Both the position numbers and the translations under genes were made by a program. Positions 54,109 through 62,175 of a stretch of 64,000 nucleotides of DNA are shown one piece after another (positions within the stretch are counted from its first letter, which is position 1; each line of letters opens with the position of its first letter). Source of the DNA: Pseudoflavonifractor sp. Marseille-P3106 (GTDB lineage: Bacteria > Bacillota > Clostridia > Oscillospirales > Oscillospiraceae); assembly GCA_900169975.1 (NCBI GenBank), contig LT827123.1, positions 1-64,000 on the forward strand, in the 5' to 3' direction. The notes under the pieces are model-generated. The model searched no databases. It had not been told where the DNA came from and saw only the letters and a program-made list of their open reading frames with translations.

Positions 54109-54216
54109 AGCAAGACCCCCTAATGTAGCTTTATTTTCCTACATTAGGGGGCCTTTTGTCTATTGTCCGGTTTTACTGGAGCTGTTCACATTGCTCCCCG
54201 GCCTTCTCAACACCGA

Positions 54217-55665
54217 TTAATCTTTTTCCTCGGACTGCTTTACCGAGCCGTCCACAGCGCCCAAAATGGTGCGGCCTTTGGCCTCCTTGGCGTGTTTGTC
54301 CACATCCATCTGGTTGCGGGGACTGCGGATCAGAATGCCCGCACCCTGGACGCAGCCGCCCTCGCAGGCCATGCCCTCGATAAAGTTCACATCGCCGATC
54401 CCGCGGGCCATCTTCATCAGTTCTGCCTTACAGGCATTGATGCCGCTGCAGGACACGGCGTGGAGCTTGAACTGTTCGTCGGTGACGCCGTGCTCCTTCA
54501 GCCCCTCGGCCACAGCTGCGGCCACACCGCCGGAGTGGGCGAAGGAGCGGCCGAAGCCGCTGGCCTCATCCAGCGGGGTCTCTTCCAGCTGCTCTGGGTC
54601 AATGCCCTTGGATTCAAAGAGCGGGTAGAGCTCTTCGAAGGTAATGGCACAGTCGATGGCACCCATGGTTTTGCCCAGCTGGAACTCCCGCTTCTTGGCC
54701 ACGCAGGGACCGACAAAGACCACCCGGGCCCGGGGATCCTTCTCCTTCAGGCGTTTGCCGATCATCACCATTGGGGAGGGGGTATGGGAGATAAGAGGAG
54801 CCAGGTCGGGGAAGTTTTTCTCTACGTAGTCCACGAAAGCAGGGCAGCAGGAGGAGAGAAGCTTGCCCTTCTCCACCAGCTCCTGGCTCTCGGCTTTTGC
54901 AGTCATGTCGGCACCCAGAGCGACCTCGGCCACATCGTAGAAGCCCACCATCTTCAATGCGGTGACCACCTGCCCCAGGGTGGCGGGGGCAAACTGACCG
55001 GCGATGGAGGGAGCCAGCACGGCGTAGACCCGGAAGTCCCACCGCGCAGCGCCGCGGAGCATCTGGATCACATCTACCAGGTAGGACTTGTCCATGATGG
55101 CACCGAAGGGGCATTGATAAACGCAGCTGCCGCAGGCGATACACTTGTTGACGTCGATGGAGGCCGATTTGTCCTCGCCCATGGAGATGGCGCCGGGGGC
55201 GCAGCCGCGCTCACAGGGGCGCTGCCGCTTTTCGATGGCGCCGTAGGGACAGGCGGAGACGCATTTGCCGCAGGTGATGCACTTGGCGTGGTCGATGGTG
55301 GCCTTGTGGTTGATGATGGTGATGGCGTCCTTGGGACAGGAGTGGACGCAACGGGTGGCGATACAGCCCCGGCAGGCGGGGCCCACCTCGATCTGGGTCA
55401 CGGGACATTCGTCGCAGGCCACCGCCATGACCTCCACCATGGCGGGGTTGGAGCTGTCCCCGCCCATGGCCATCTTGAGGCGGCTGGACACCACCGCCCG
55501 CTCTTTGTAGATGCAGCAGCGCATCTTGGCCTCCGGCCCGGGTACGATCTGTTCGGGCACGTCCAGGATCCCGGTGGCCAGACGGTCCTCCCAGGTCAGT
55601 TCGGCCACCGACTTAAGAACCTGGTCCTTCAGCTCCTGTACCGATGTTTCAAATTTACGCATCAT
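54217..55665 (-). CDS. [FeFe] hydrogenase, group-B-like, with N-terminal ferredoxin domains
   Basis: This 482-aa iron-sulfur enzyme interconverts protons and H2. The N-terminal half has many cluster cysteines (CDECP, CRGC, CITCGKC, CERGC, CIACGSC). The H-cluster motifs are variants: P1 SSCCPAF instead of TSCCPxW, P2 GPCVAKKRE, and P3 EGMACEGGCVQGAG, as in group B enzymes. No HydE/F/G maturases are in the window. The ATG at 55665 follows AAAGGAG by 6 bases, and the promoter is at 55716-55745. Its terminator is split by an IS. Confidence 0.9.
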   Translation of the reverse strand: MMRKFETSVQELKDQVLKSVAELTWEDRLATGILDVPEQIVPGPEAKMRCCIYKERAVVSSRLKMAMGGDSSNPAMVEVMAVACDECPVTQIEVGPACRGCIATRCVHSCPKDAITIINHKATIDHAKCITCGKCVSACPYGAIEKRQRPCERGCAPGAISMGEDKSASIDVNKCIACGSCVYQCPFGAIMDKSYLVDVIQMLRGAARWDFRVYAVLAPSIAGQFAPATLGQVVTALKMVGFYDVAEVALGADMTAKAESQELVEKGKLLSSCCPAFVDYVEKNFPDLAPLISHTPSPMVMIGKRLKEKDPRARVVFVGPCVAKKREFQLGKTMGAIDCAITFEELYPLFESKGIDPEQLEETPLDEASGFGRSFAHSGGVAAAVAEGLKEHGVTDEQFKLHAVSCSGINACKAELMKMARGIGDVNFIEGMACEGGCVQGAGILIRSPRNQMDVDKHAKEAKGRTILGAVDGSVKQSEEKD

Positions 55666-55715
55666 TGATATCTCCTTTGCCAACGGGCAATATGCGGTTC
55701 TGCTTTCTTTTGTTT

Positions 55716-55745
55716 ATTGTACTATTCCCCTGCGAAACCTGTCAA
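55716..55745 (-). promoter_or_regulatory. Promoter of the hydrogenase gene
   Basis: On the minus strand TTGACA (55745-55740) and TACAAT (55721-55716) are spaced 18 bp. Confidence 0.8.
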
Positions 55746-55817
55746 CGACAAGATTTTTACTTTCCGGAGCCTGCTTTTGTGTAGGTTCACCAGACCCTGC
55801 GGTTTGGTGGAAATAAC

Positions 55818-55846
55818 TTGCCTGAGGCCCGGGGGGCGGGTATAAT
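55818..55846 (+). promoter_or_regulatory. Promoter of the selA-selB operon
   Basis: TTGCCT (55818-55823) and TATAAT (55841-55846) are spaced 17 bp, 36 nt upstream of selA. Confidence 0.75.
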
Positions 55847-55882
55847 AGAAAAACAGATCAAACTGTCGAGGAGGCAATGCCC

Positions 55883-57185
55883 ATGGACCCCGCCCAGCTG
55901 CGTAAACTGCCTAAAATGGATCTGCTGCTGGCCCTGCCGGTGCTGGAAGATTCCGGTCTGCCCCGGGGGCTGCTCCGCCGGGCCGCATCGGAGGAACTGG
56001 ACGCCCTCCGGAAGGGAGAGGGCTCTGCACCCGGTATGGATGCCCTGGCGCAGGCGGTGCTCCGACGGGCACTGCGCGCCATGGAACCCGGCCTGACCCG
56101 GGTGGTGAATGCCACGGGGGTGGTGCTTCACACCAATCTGGGCCGTGCGCCGCTGGCAGAGGCTGCCCGGGCCGCGTGGGGCGGGGCGGCGGGCTACTGC
56201 GACCTGGAGTACGATCTGGACCGCCGCCGTGGTCAACAATAACGCCGCCGCAGTTCTTCTGGCGCTCACCGCCCTGGCGGCCGGCAAAGGGGTGGCCCTC
56301 TCCCGGGGCGAACTGGTGGAGATCGGCGGCTCCTTTCGCCTGCCCGACATCATGGCCCGGAGCGGAGCCGAACTGGTGGAGGTGGGTACCACCAACCGCA
56401 CCCGTCCCGCGGATTACCGCGCCGCCGCGGAGGGGGGAAAGGCCCAGCTGCTCCTGAAGGTCCACACCTCCAATTACCGGGTGGTGGGCTATACCCAGGA
56501 GGTCTCCCTGTCCGAGCTGGTCGGGCTGGGCCGCGCCTACGGCATGCCGGTGCTCTATGACCTGGGGGCCGGACTGCTGCTGCCGCCCCGGCTGCTAGGC
56601 CTTCCGGAGGGCACTCCGTCAGTGGCGGAGAGCCTCCGGGCGGGAGCCGATCTGGTGTGTTTTTCGGGGGACAAGCTCCTGGGCGGGCCCCAGGCCGGTA
56701 TTTTGGCGGGGCGGACCTGGGCGGTGGAGGCGGTGCGAAAGCACCCTCTCTTCCGGGCCCTCCGGCCGGGCAAGGGAACTCTGGCCGCGTTGGACGCCAC
56801 CCTGCGCCTCTATCAGGACCCGGCGGAGGCCCGGCGGGCCATCCCGGTGCTGTCCATGCTTTCCGCGGAGCCGAAAGAGCTGTCTGCCCGGGCGGAAGCC
56901 CTGGCCCAGACCCTCCGAGCCGCCTGCGGCCCTCGCTGTGCCGTGGCGGTGGAATCCGGAGAGAGCGAGGCGGGGGGCGGCGCGCTCCCGGGAGTGGCGT
57001 TTCCCACCTCGCTGGTGACCCTGGCCCCCCGGGACCGCACCCCCGAGGCGCTGGAGGCCGCGCTCCGGGCCGCTCCCGTGCCCGTGGCGGCACTCCTGCG
57101 GCACGGGAAAGTGGCGGTGGATGTGCGCACCCTGCGCCCCAGCGACGACGAGGCCCTTTGCCGGGCCGTTTCGGAGGGGCTGTGA
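55883..57185 (+). pseudogene. selA: L-seryl-tRNA(Sec) selenium transferase, frameshifted by internal deletion
   Basis: The first part (to about 56217) reads MDPAQLRKLPKMD...VVNATGVVLHTNLGRAPL...GYCDLEYDLD. The second part, in another frame from about 56230, reads VVNNNAAAVLLALTALA and runs to 57185, including the PLP-Lys region FSGDKLLGGPQAG. Relatives have about 26 residues (RGSR..HVE..LLC..TGAE) between the two, whereas here only 10 nt remain, so about 68 nt are missing and the frame is lost. Either a real inactivating deletion or an assembly error. GAGGAGG precedes the start. Confidence 0.88.
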
Positions 57186-59041
57186 GAGGGCTCACCTTTG
57201 CCGTGGCCGGGCACGTGGATCACGGCAAGACCGCTCTCACCCGGGCCCTCACCGGAGTGGATACCGATCGGCTGGCCGAGGAAAAGCGCCGGGGGCTGAC
57301 CATTGAGCCGGGTTTTGCGCCGCTGATGCTGGAACACGCCGTCGTCGGGCTGGTGGACGACCCCGGTCATGAGCGGTTCCTTCCGAATCTTCTGGCCGCC
57401 AGCGGGGGAGTGGACGCCGTGCTGCTGACGGTGGCCGCCGACGAGGGCCCCATGCCGCAGACCTGGGAGCACCTGGAGGTGCTCACCTGCCTGGGCGTGG
57501 AGCGGGGTGTGGTCGTTCTCACCAAGATCGACCTGCTCCCGCCGGGAGAACTGGAGGCCCGGACGGCCGCCCTGGCCAAGGCCTTCCGGGGGAGCATTCT
57601 GGAAGGCGCGCCCATCTGCCCGGTCTCCGCCCGCACCGGGGCGGGGCTGACCGCGCTGCGGACGGTGCTGGAGGCGCTGGCGGATGGCTGCCCCGCCCGG
57701 CGGAAGGACCGCCCCTTTCGCCTTCCGGTGGACCGGGCCTTCGCTGTGGACGGCTTTGGCCCGGTGATCACCGGAACCGTGTGGGACGGGACGCTCCGGG
57801 TCGGGGAGAGCCTCCGGCTTTGGCCCGGGGAGACGGTGGCCCGGGTCCGGGGCCTTCAGCGCCACGGGCAGCCGGTGGAGACGGTCTCCGCCGGAGAGCG
57901 GGCCGCCCTCAATCTCTCCGGGGTGGAGGTGGGGACGCTCCGCCGGGGCATGACCGCCGCCCCCGCCGGGTCTCTCCGCCTGACCGGACGGCTGGATGCC
58001 TTTGTCACCGTATGGGACAGAAGTCCGCGTCCGCTGACTGCCGGGACGCCGCTCCGGCTCTATTGCGGGTCCGGGTCGGTGACGGCCCGGGCCTTCCCTC
58101 TGGAGGGGGCAGAGCTCCTCCCGGGGCGGGAAGGCTATGTCCAGCTTCGGCTGGGAGAGGCGGCGGCCATCCGGCCCATGGACCGGTTCGTCCTGCGTTT
58201 TCTCACTCCGGCTGCCACGGCGGGAGGGGGGATCGCCCTGGATCTGGACCCGTCCCGGCGGCGGAGAGGAGAGAGCTGTGCCGATTTGGAAGAGCTCCGT
58301 GCCGGGGGACTGCCCGCGCTGGCCCGGCGGCTGCTCGGCCGGGCGGAGAGACCCCTGGATGAGAAGGCCCTGGCCGGCCGGCTGGGTGTGAGCTCTTCGG
58401 AGGTCGGGGAGATCCTCTCCCGATTGCCCGGGGTGCGGGCTGTGGGGGCGCTGTGGATCGGGGAGGAGACCCTCGCCGGACTGCGGGAGAAAGCCCGGCA
58501 GGCGATCTCCGATTTTCACGCCGCCCATCCGCTGGCTTCCGGAATGGGGAGGGAGGAGCTCAGGCGCATTCTGCCGGACGGGGTGGCCGAGCTGCTGGCC
58601 CGGGATGGGATGCTCTGTCTCAGCGGCCCTACGGCGGCTCTGCCCGGCTTTGTCCCCGCCTGGCCGCCCCAGCTGCTCCCCGTCCGGGAACGGCTGGCTG
58701 CGCTCTATGACGGGTTCGGACTGGCCCCCCCGGAGAACGGCGCGGTGGAGGCCCGCTTTGGGCGGGATCTGCCTCTGGCCCGGCAGGCCGGGCGGCGGAT
58801 GGAGGAGGAGGGAGAGCTCATCCCCTATGCCCCCCGCCGTCGGATCGCCCGGCAGGCCCGCGCGAGGGCGGAGGCCATCCTGGAAGGTCTGTTTGCCGAG
58901 CGGGAGCAGATTACGCTGGCCCAGTTTCGGGACGCCGCAGGCATCAGCCGGGACGCGGCCCTGCTTCTGCTGGAGTACTGGGACAAGGCCGGCCTCACCC
59001 GCCGGACGGGAAATACCCGGATCCTGCTCCGCGGGCCGTAA
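57182..59041 (+). CDS. selB: Selenocysteine-specific elongation factor
   Basis: This 619-aa GTPase delivers selenocysteyl-tRNA to UGA codons marked by a SECIS hairpin. The G domain has GHVDHGKT (9-16), DDPGHERF and TKIDLL; domains II-III resemble EF-Tu, and the C-terminal winged helices (about 370-619) bind SECIS RNA. The GTG start overlaps the selA stop (GTGA). It looks intact although selA is damaged. The tRNA-Sec gene follows at 36 nt. Confidence 0.95.
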   Translation: MRGLTFAVAGHVDHGKTALTRALTGVDTDRLAEEKRRGLTIEPGFAPLMLEHAVVGLVDDPGHERFLPNLLAASGGVDAVLLTVAADEGPMPQTWEHLEVLTCLGVERGVVVLTKIDLLPPGELEARTAALAKAFRGSILEGAPICPVSARTGAGLTALRTVLEALADGCPARRKDRPFRLPVDRAFAVDGFGPVITGTVWDGTLRVGESLRLWPGETVARVRGLQRHGQPVETVSAGERAALNLSGVEVGTLRRGMTAAPAGSLRLTGRLDAFVTVWDRSPRPLTAGTPLRLYCGSGSVTARAFPLEGAELLPGREGYVQLRLGEAAAIRPMDRFVLRFLTPAATAGGGIALDLDPSRRRRGESCADLEELRAGGLPALARRLLGRAERPLDEKALAGRLGVSSSEVGEILSRLPGVRAVGALWIGEETLAGLREKARQAISDFHAAHPLASGMGREELRRILPDGVAELLARDGMLCLSGPTAALPGFVPAWPPQLLPVRERLAALYDGFGLAPPENGAVEARFGRDLPLARQAGRRMEEEGELIPYAPRRRIARQARARAEAILEGLFAEREQITLAQFRDAAGISRDAALLLLEYWDKAGLTRRTGNTRILLRGP

Positions 59042-59076
59042 CGGCCCCCTCCGACTGCCGGAGAGGGGCTTTCCAT

Positions 59077-59171
59077 GGGGGCGGAGAGGCTCTGGTGGGC
59101 CTTGCGGTCTTCAAAACCGTTGGGGGCGGCAGCACCGCCCCGGTGGGTTCGATCCCCACCCGCCTCCGCCA
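59077..59171 (+). tRNA. selC: tRNA-Sec (anticodon TCA)
   Basis: This 95-nt gene has an 8-bp acceptor (GGGGGCGG/CCGCCTCC, one G-U), a D stem GGCTC/GGGCC with the short loop TGGT, anticodon loop CTTCAAA, a 7-bp variable arm GGGGCGG/CCGCCCC, T loop TTCGATC and an encoded GCCA end. The 8-bp acceptor and long variable arm are diagnostic for selenocysteine tRNA. Confidence 0.97.
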
Positions 59172-59179
59172 GACACAAA

Positions 59180-59295
59180 GAGTCTGTTGCAAAATCAGAT
59201 CTGGTTGAATCAAGACCCGGAAACGGCGGCAATTTGCCGTTTGAGAGCGGATTGAGATTTCCTGAATTCTCATTTTGCAACAGATCCTTTTTTAT
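59180..59295. repeat. Inverted-repeat element, MITE-like or composite terminator
   Basis: TCTGTTGCAAAAT (59183-59195) is repeated inverted at 59272-59284, enclosing about 75 bp with a second hairpin AAACGGC/GCCGTTT, and followed by TTTTTT. TCTGTTGCAAAA ends are common on transposons. It could be a non-autonomous MITE or the terminator of the sel operon. The remaining bases to 59426 hold nothing recognisable. Confidence 0.6.
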
Positions 59296-59426
59296 CTTAA
59301 GTCGGGAACTCCGGGCCGTTTTCCGCTGCTTTGCATAGGATGGGATGGCTTTCTGGGGTGGGCCGGTCTATTTCCCGGGACATCTCACGGCTGACTGATC
59401 CTTCTCCAAGGAAAGGAGTTCTTGAC

Positions 59427-59519
59427 ATGGAAAGCAATCAATTCGTCCCCTTCGCCCGCGTGGCGGGGCGGGATGTGCCGCCGTCGGGGCCGGAGGCGGG
59501 CGGGGCCTGTTTCTTTTAA
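59427..59519 (+). CDS. Possible 30-aa peptide
   Basis: Short frame MESNQFVPFARVAGRDVPPS... ending in CFF, behind AAGGAG at 9 bases. It reads like an N-terminal surface/spore-coat motif and may be a separate small protein or a remnant of the following gene. No function can be given. Confidence 0.4.
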   Translation: MESNQFVPFARVAGRDVPPSGPEAGGACFF

Positions 59520-59622
59520 ACAATTCCCGGCCCCCGGGATCAGGCATGAATCCGTATGCCGGCTTTTGTTTGAAAAAAAAAAAAACACAGACCAGAGAGG
59601 AAACTGACATCAAGCTGCAGTT

Positions 59623-60603
59623 ATGTGCATGACATTGGATATCCCCCTCCCGGATTACGGGGCGGGCGGGCCGGCGGGTGATTTGGGCCAGACCCCTGTG
59701 GTCCCGCTCCCCGACTACGGGGAAGGCGGGCCGGTGGGTGATTTGGGTCAGATCCCCGTGGTTCCGCTCCCCGACTACGAGGAAGGCGGGCCGGTGGGTG
59801 ATTTGGGTCAGATCCCCGTGGTCCCGCTCCCCGACTACGGGGAGGGCGGACCGGTGAGTGACGCAGGTCAGATCCCCATGATCCCGCTCCCCGAGCACGG
59901 GATGGGCGGGCCGGCTGCAAATCCGGGCCCGCCCAAAGCGTACATCCGTTTTCTCAACGCGGTCCTTGACGAGGGCGCACCCCTGCGGATCACCCTGGGG
60001 AATCGCCTGATGGCCACCTATCTGGCCCCCGGGAATCTCACCGCCTATGCCGCAGTCCCGGCGGGCTTCCGCACGCTGTTTTTATACGACGCGCGGTTTC
60101 CCAGGATCATTCTCTACCGCTCCAGTCTGCCTCTGGCTGCCGACGAGGTGGTCACGCTGGCGGTGGTGCGTTCGGGGGGCGGCATCGATTTGGTGCGGGT
60201 GGACGACCGGCCTTGCGGCGGCGCGGCGGGTCGGTCCTGCCTGAGAATGGTCAACCTGGGCTATAACAGTCCCGGGTTGGATCTGGTGCTCACCGACGGG
60301 CGGGTGGTCTTTACCGATGTGCGCTTCAAGGAGGTCACCGCTTACCGGCGGGCCAAGCCGGGGCGTTACGACCTGTACGTGGCACAAACGCCTTATATCC
60401 TCCCGGAGAGCGATGTGGACATCGAGACCGTGGAGGAGATGCCTGTGATGATCTCCAACTATTTTTTGCCCGGCTACGGGATTGTGGAGCCTCTGGCCGC
60501 CTTTTATCTCGATGCCAGGGCGGGGACACGATCCACCATCTACCTCATGGGAAACTGGAACATCTCGCCCCACATGCAGGTAAGAATCGTAGAAAATGCA
60601 TGA
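59623..60603 (+). CDS. Repeat protein with DUF4397-like domains
   Basis: This 326-aa protein carries five tandem 20-residue units in residues 5-104 (pattern VPLPDYxEGGPVGDLGQIP), each encoded by 60 bp, then beta-sandwich DUF4397-like sequence (YIRFLNAVLDEGAPLRITLGNRLMA; LRMVNLGYNSPGLDLVL), as in clostridial coat or surface proteins. No signal peptide is visible. The start is uncertain: ATG at 59623 or 59629, with GAGAGG more than 15 bases upstream. An in-frame TGA at 59606 separates it from another possible frame. Confidence 0.7.
   Translation: MCMTLDIPLPDYGAGGPAGDLGQTPVVPLPDYGEGGPVGDLGQIPVVPLPDYEEGGPVGDLGQIPVVPLPDYGEGGPVSDAGQIPMIPLPEHGMGGPAANPGPPKAYIRFLNAVLDEGAPLRITLGNRLMATYLAPGNLTAYAAVPAGFRTLFLYDARFPRIILYRSSLPLAADEVVTLAVVRSGGGIDLVRVDDRPCGGAAGRSCLRMVNLGYNSPGLDLVLTDGRVVFTDVRFKEVTAYRRAKPGRYDLYVAQTPYILPESDVDIETVEEMPVMISNYFLPGYGIVEPLAAFYLDARAGTRSTIYLMGNWNISPHMQVRIVENA
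59637..59936 (+). repeat. Five tandem 60-bp repeats inside the DUF4397 gene
   Basis: Five consecutive 60-bp units contain CCCGCTCCCCGACTACGGGG-like cores. Units 2-4 are nearly identical; units 1 and 5 are diverged. The arrangement is prone to unit gain or loss by slippage. Confidence 0.85.
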
Positions 60604-60610
60604 TGTCGGC

Positions 60611-60653
60611 AAGAAAAAGGAGAGGGAGAAGAACATTGTTCTTCTCCCTCTCC
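60611..60653 (-). terminator. Terminator of selD
   Basis: GGAGAGGGAGAAGAAC pairs perfectly with GTTCTTCTCCCTCTCC. On the minus strand it is followed by TTTTTCTT. It lies between the convergent DUF4397 and selD genes. Confidence 0.9.
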
Positions 60654-60657
60654 CGAT

Positions 60658-61704
60658 TCATGGCTGGATGTGCAGAGGCTGTACCTTCCGGGGACCTGCC
60701 TGTCCCACCGCACAGGCGGTGAGCCCGCGGTCCCGGAGCCGCCGGATCAGCTCCTCCGCCCGCCGCTCCGGCAGAGCGATCAGCAGTCCGCCGGAGGTCT
60801 GGGGGTCAAAGAGCAGATCCCGCAGGGCCAGCTCGATTCCGGGGACCGTATCGGTCTCTCGCTCCACGTCCGCGCGGTTGCGGTGACAGCCGCCGGGGAG
60901 CAGTCCCTGGCGGGCCCACTCCAGCGCGCCGGGGAGCAGGGGGACCTGCGCTGCCCACAGGGTCAGCGTCAGCCCGCTTCCCCGGGCCATCTCCAGGGCG
61001 TGCCCCACAAGACCGAAGCCGGTGACGTCGGTGCAGCCGTGGGGGCGCAGGGGCATCATTTCTTCCCAGGCGGTCTTATTGAGGGCCGCCATGGTCTCGG
61101 TGAGGATCGATGCCTCCGCCGGGGCGAGCAGCTCCGCCTTGGCGGCGGTGGTGAGCACCCCGCTGCCGATGGGCTTGGTGAGCACCAGCAGATCCCCGGC
61201 CCGGGCCCCGCTGTTTTTCAGAATGTCGGCCTCGGCGGCAAAGCCGGTGACGCACAGGCCGTACTTGGGTTCCTCGTCCTGAATGGAATGTCCGCCCGCC
61301 AGTAGGGCCCCGGCCTCGGAGACCTTCTCGGCCCCGCCTGCCAGAATGGCCCGGACTGCCTCAGGGGGCAGGGAGGGTGGGACGGCCAGCAGATTCATGG
61401 CCAGACGGGGCGCGCCGCCCATGGCCCACACGTCGGACAGGGCGTTGGCGGCGGCCACCCGGCCAAAGTCGTAGGGATCGTCCACCACAGGAGGAAAGAA
61501 GTCCACAGTCTGGATGAGGGCCTGTCCCCCGTCCAGCCGGTACACGGCGGCATCATCGCTGCCGCTGTGGCCTACCAGCAGCCGGTCATCCGTCTGCTTG
61601 GGCAGGTCTTTCAGCAAGTTTTCCAGGGCACCCGGCCCCAGCTTGGCCCCTCACCCACCGGCTGAGGTCATCTGAGTCAGTTTGATCCGCTCCAGCGCCG
61701 ACAT
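60658..61704 (-). CDS. selD: Selenide, water dikinase (SelD), selenocysteine-containing
   Basis: This 348-aa enzyme makes selenophosphate from selenide and ATP. The frame from ATG 61704 (behind GGAGGGGAGG) reads MSALERIKLTQMTSAGG-U-GAKLGPGALENLLKDL. The TGA at 61651-61653 falls exactly on the active-site Cys/Sec of SelD, followed by the conserved GxKLGPGAL. Later motifs GSDDAAVYRL, DVWAMGG and AGGHSIQDEE confirm the family. GGGC-CGGGT-GCCC after the TGA may form the SECIS stem. A downstream-only annotation would truncate the gene. Confidence 0.95.
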
Positions 61705-61835
61705 AGCCGCCACCTCCCCTCCTGTATTCTGGCCCTATTTTACCTCATTTTCTCTCATTGCGCAACGCTCCGCACTCCTTTTGCTCTCCCGGCATATGGT
61801 GAAGTGGGAAACTCATTGAACGGAGGGACATCTTG

Positions 61836-62120
61836 ATGGAATCCAAAGTCTCCTTTTTCCTGGGGGCCAATACGCCCGCAGGTTTTTATTCTCTGTACGA
61901 TCAATTACTGGAGCCGGATGCGGCCCGCCGGGTCTATCTTCTCAAGGGCGGGCCGGGCTGCGGCAAGTCCTCGCTGATGCGCCGGGCGGCCCAGGCACTG
62001 GAGTCCGGCGGCGAGCCGGTGGAATACATAGAGTGCTCCGGGGATCCGAATTCTCTGGACGCGGTCATCTTTCCGCGCCTGCGCGCCGCCATTGTGGACG
62101 CCACCGCGCCCCACGGCGGG
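61836..62120 (+). pseudogene. Truncated P-loop ATPase (PRK06851-like), N-terminal fragment
   Basis: Codons from ATG 61836 read ESKVSFFLGANTPAGFYSLYDQLL and KGGPGCGKSSLMRR (Walker A), then ECSGDPNSLDAVIFPRLRAAIVDATAPH, the opening of an ATPase family normally about 360 aa. Similarity ends at 62120, where the sequence runs into the terminator of the minus-strand cluster. The open frame to 62294 is unrelated. The rest of the gene has been lost, probably when the cluster arrived. Confidence 0.8.
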
Positions 62121-62122
62121 GT

Positions 62123-62155
62123 AAAAAAGTCCACACCCGCAGCGCGGGTGTGGAC
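62123..62155 (-). terminator. Terminator of the PPTase-ACP-ligase operon
   Basis: GTCCACACCCGC pairs with GCGGGTGTGGAC around AGC, with AAAAAA on the plus-strand left, giving a minus-strand T-run just after the PPTase stop. Confidence 0.9.
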
Positions 62156-62175
62156 AAGAGGCGGGGCAGTCCGGC

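Larger units (their letters stand above)
52921..54188 (-). mobile_element. Second, different IS3-family insertion sequence, 1268 bp
   Basis: Both ends start TGAAC and share CGGACA in an imperfect inverted repeat of about 26 bp. A CAT target duplication flanks it (52918-52920, 54189-54191). The transposase strand is minus; read on that strand the duplication is ATG. The orfB-side end TGAACCGCCCC is identical over 11 bases to that of the 1678-bp IS. It contains OrfA (90 aa) and OrfB (285 aa). Intact. Confidence 0.94.
52904..54207 (-). terminator. Hydrogenase terminator disrupted by IS insertion in its loop
   Basis: AGAAGGCCGGGGAGC (52904-52918) and GCTCCCCGGCCTTCT (54193-54207) are perfect 15-bp arms. 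Removing the IS and one CAT copy leaves a loop ATT. On the minus strand the tail is TAAAATAAAATTTTTT, and the hydrogenase stop lies 9 bases before the stem. The arms are now 1.3 kb apart. Confidence 0.92.

Noticed and set aside
56657-57181. Upstream in-frame extension of selB through the selA 3' half
   Set aside because: selB homology begins with GLTFAVAGHVDHGKT just after the GTG at 57182; the extension overlaps selA coding sequence in another frame.
59623-59940. CRISPR-like array because of five regularly spaced 60-bp units
   Set aside because: Units are contiguous without variable spacers and translate as a periodic Pro/Gly-rich peptide; no cas genes.
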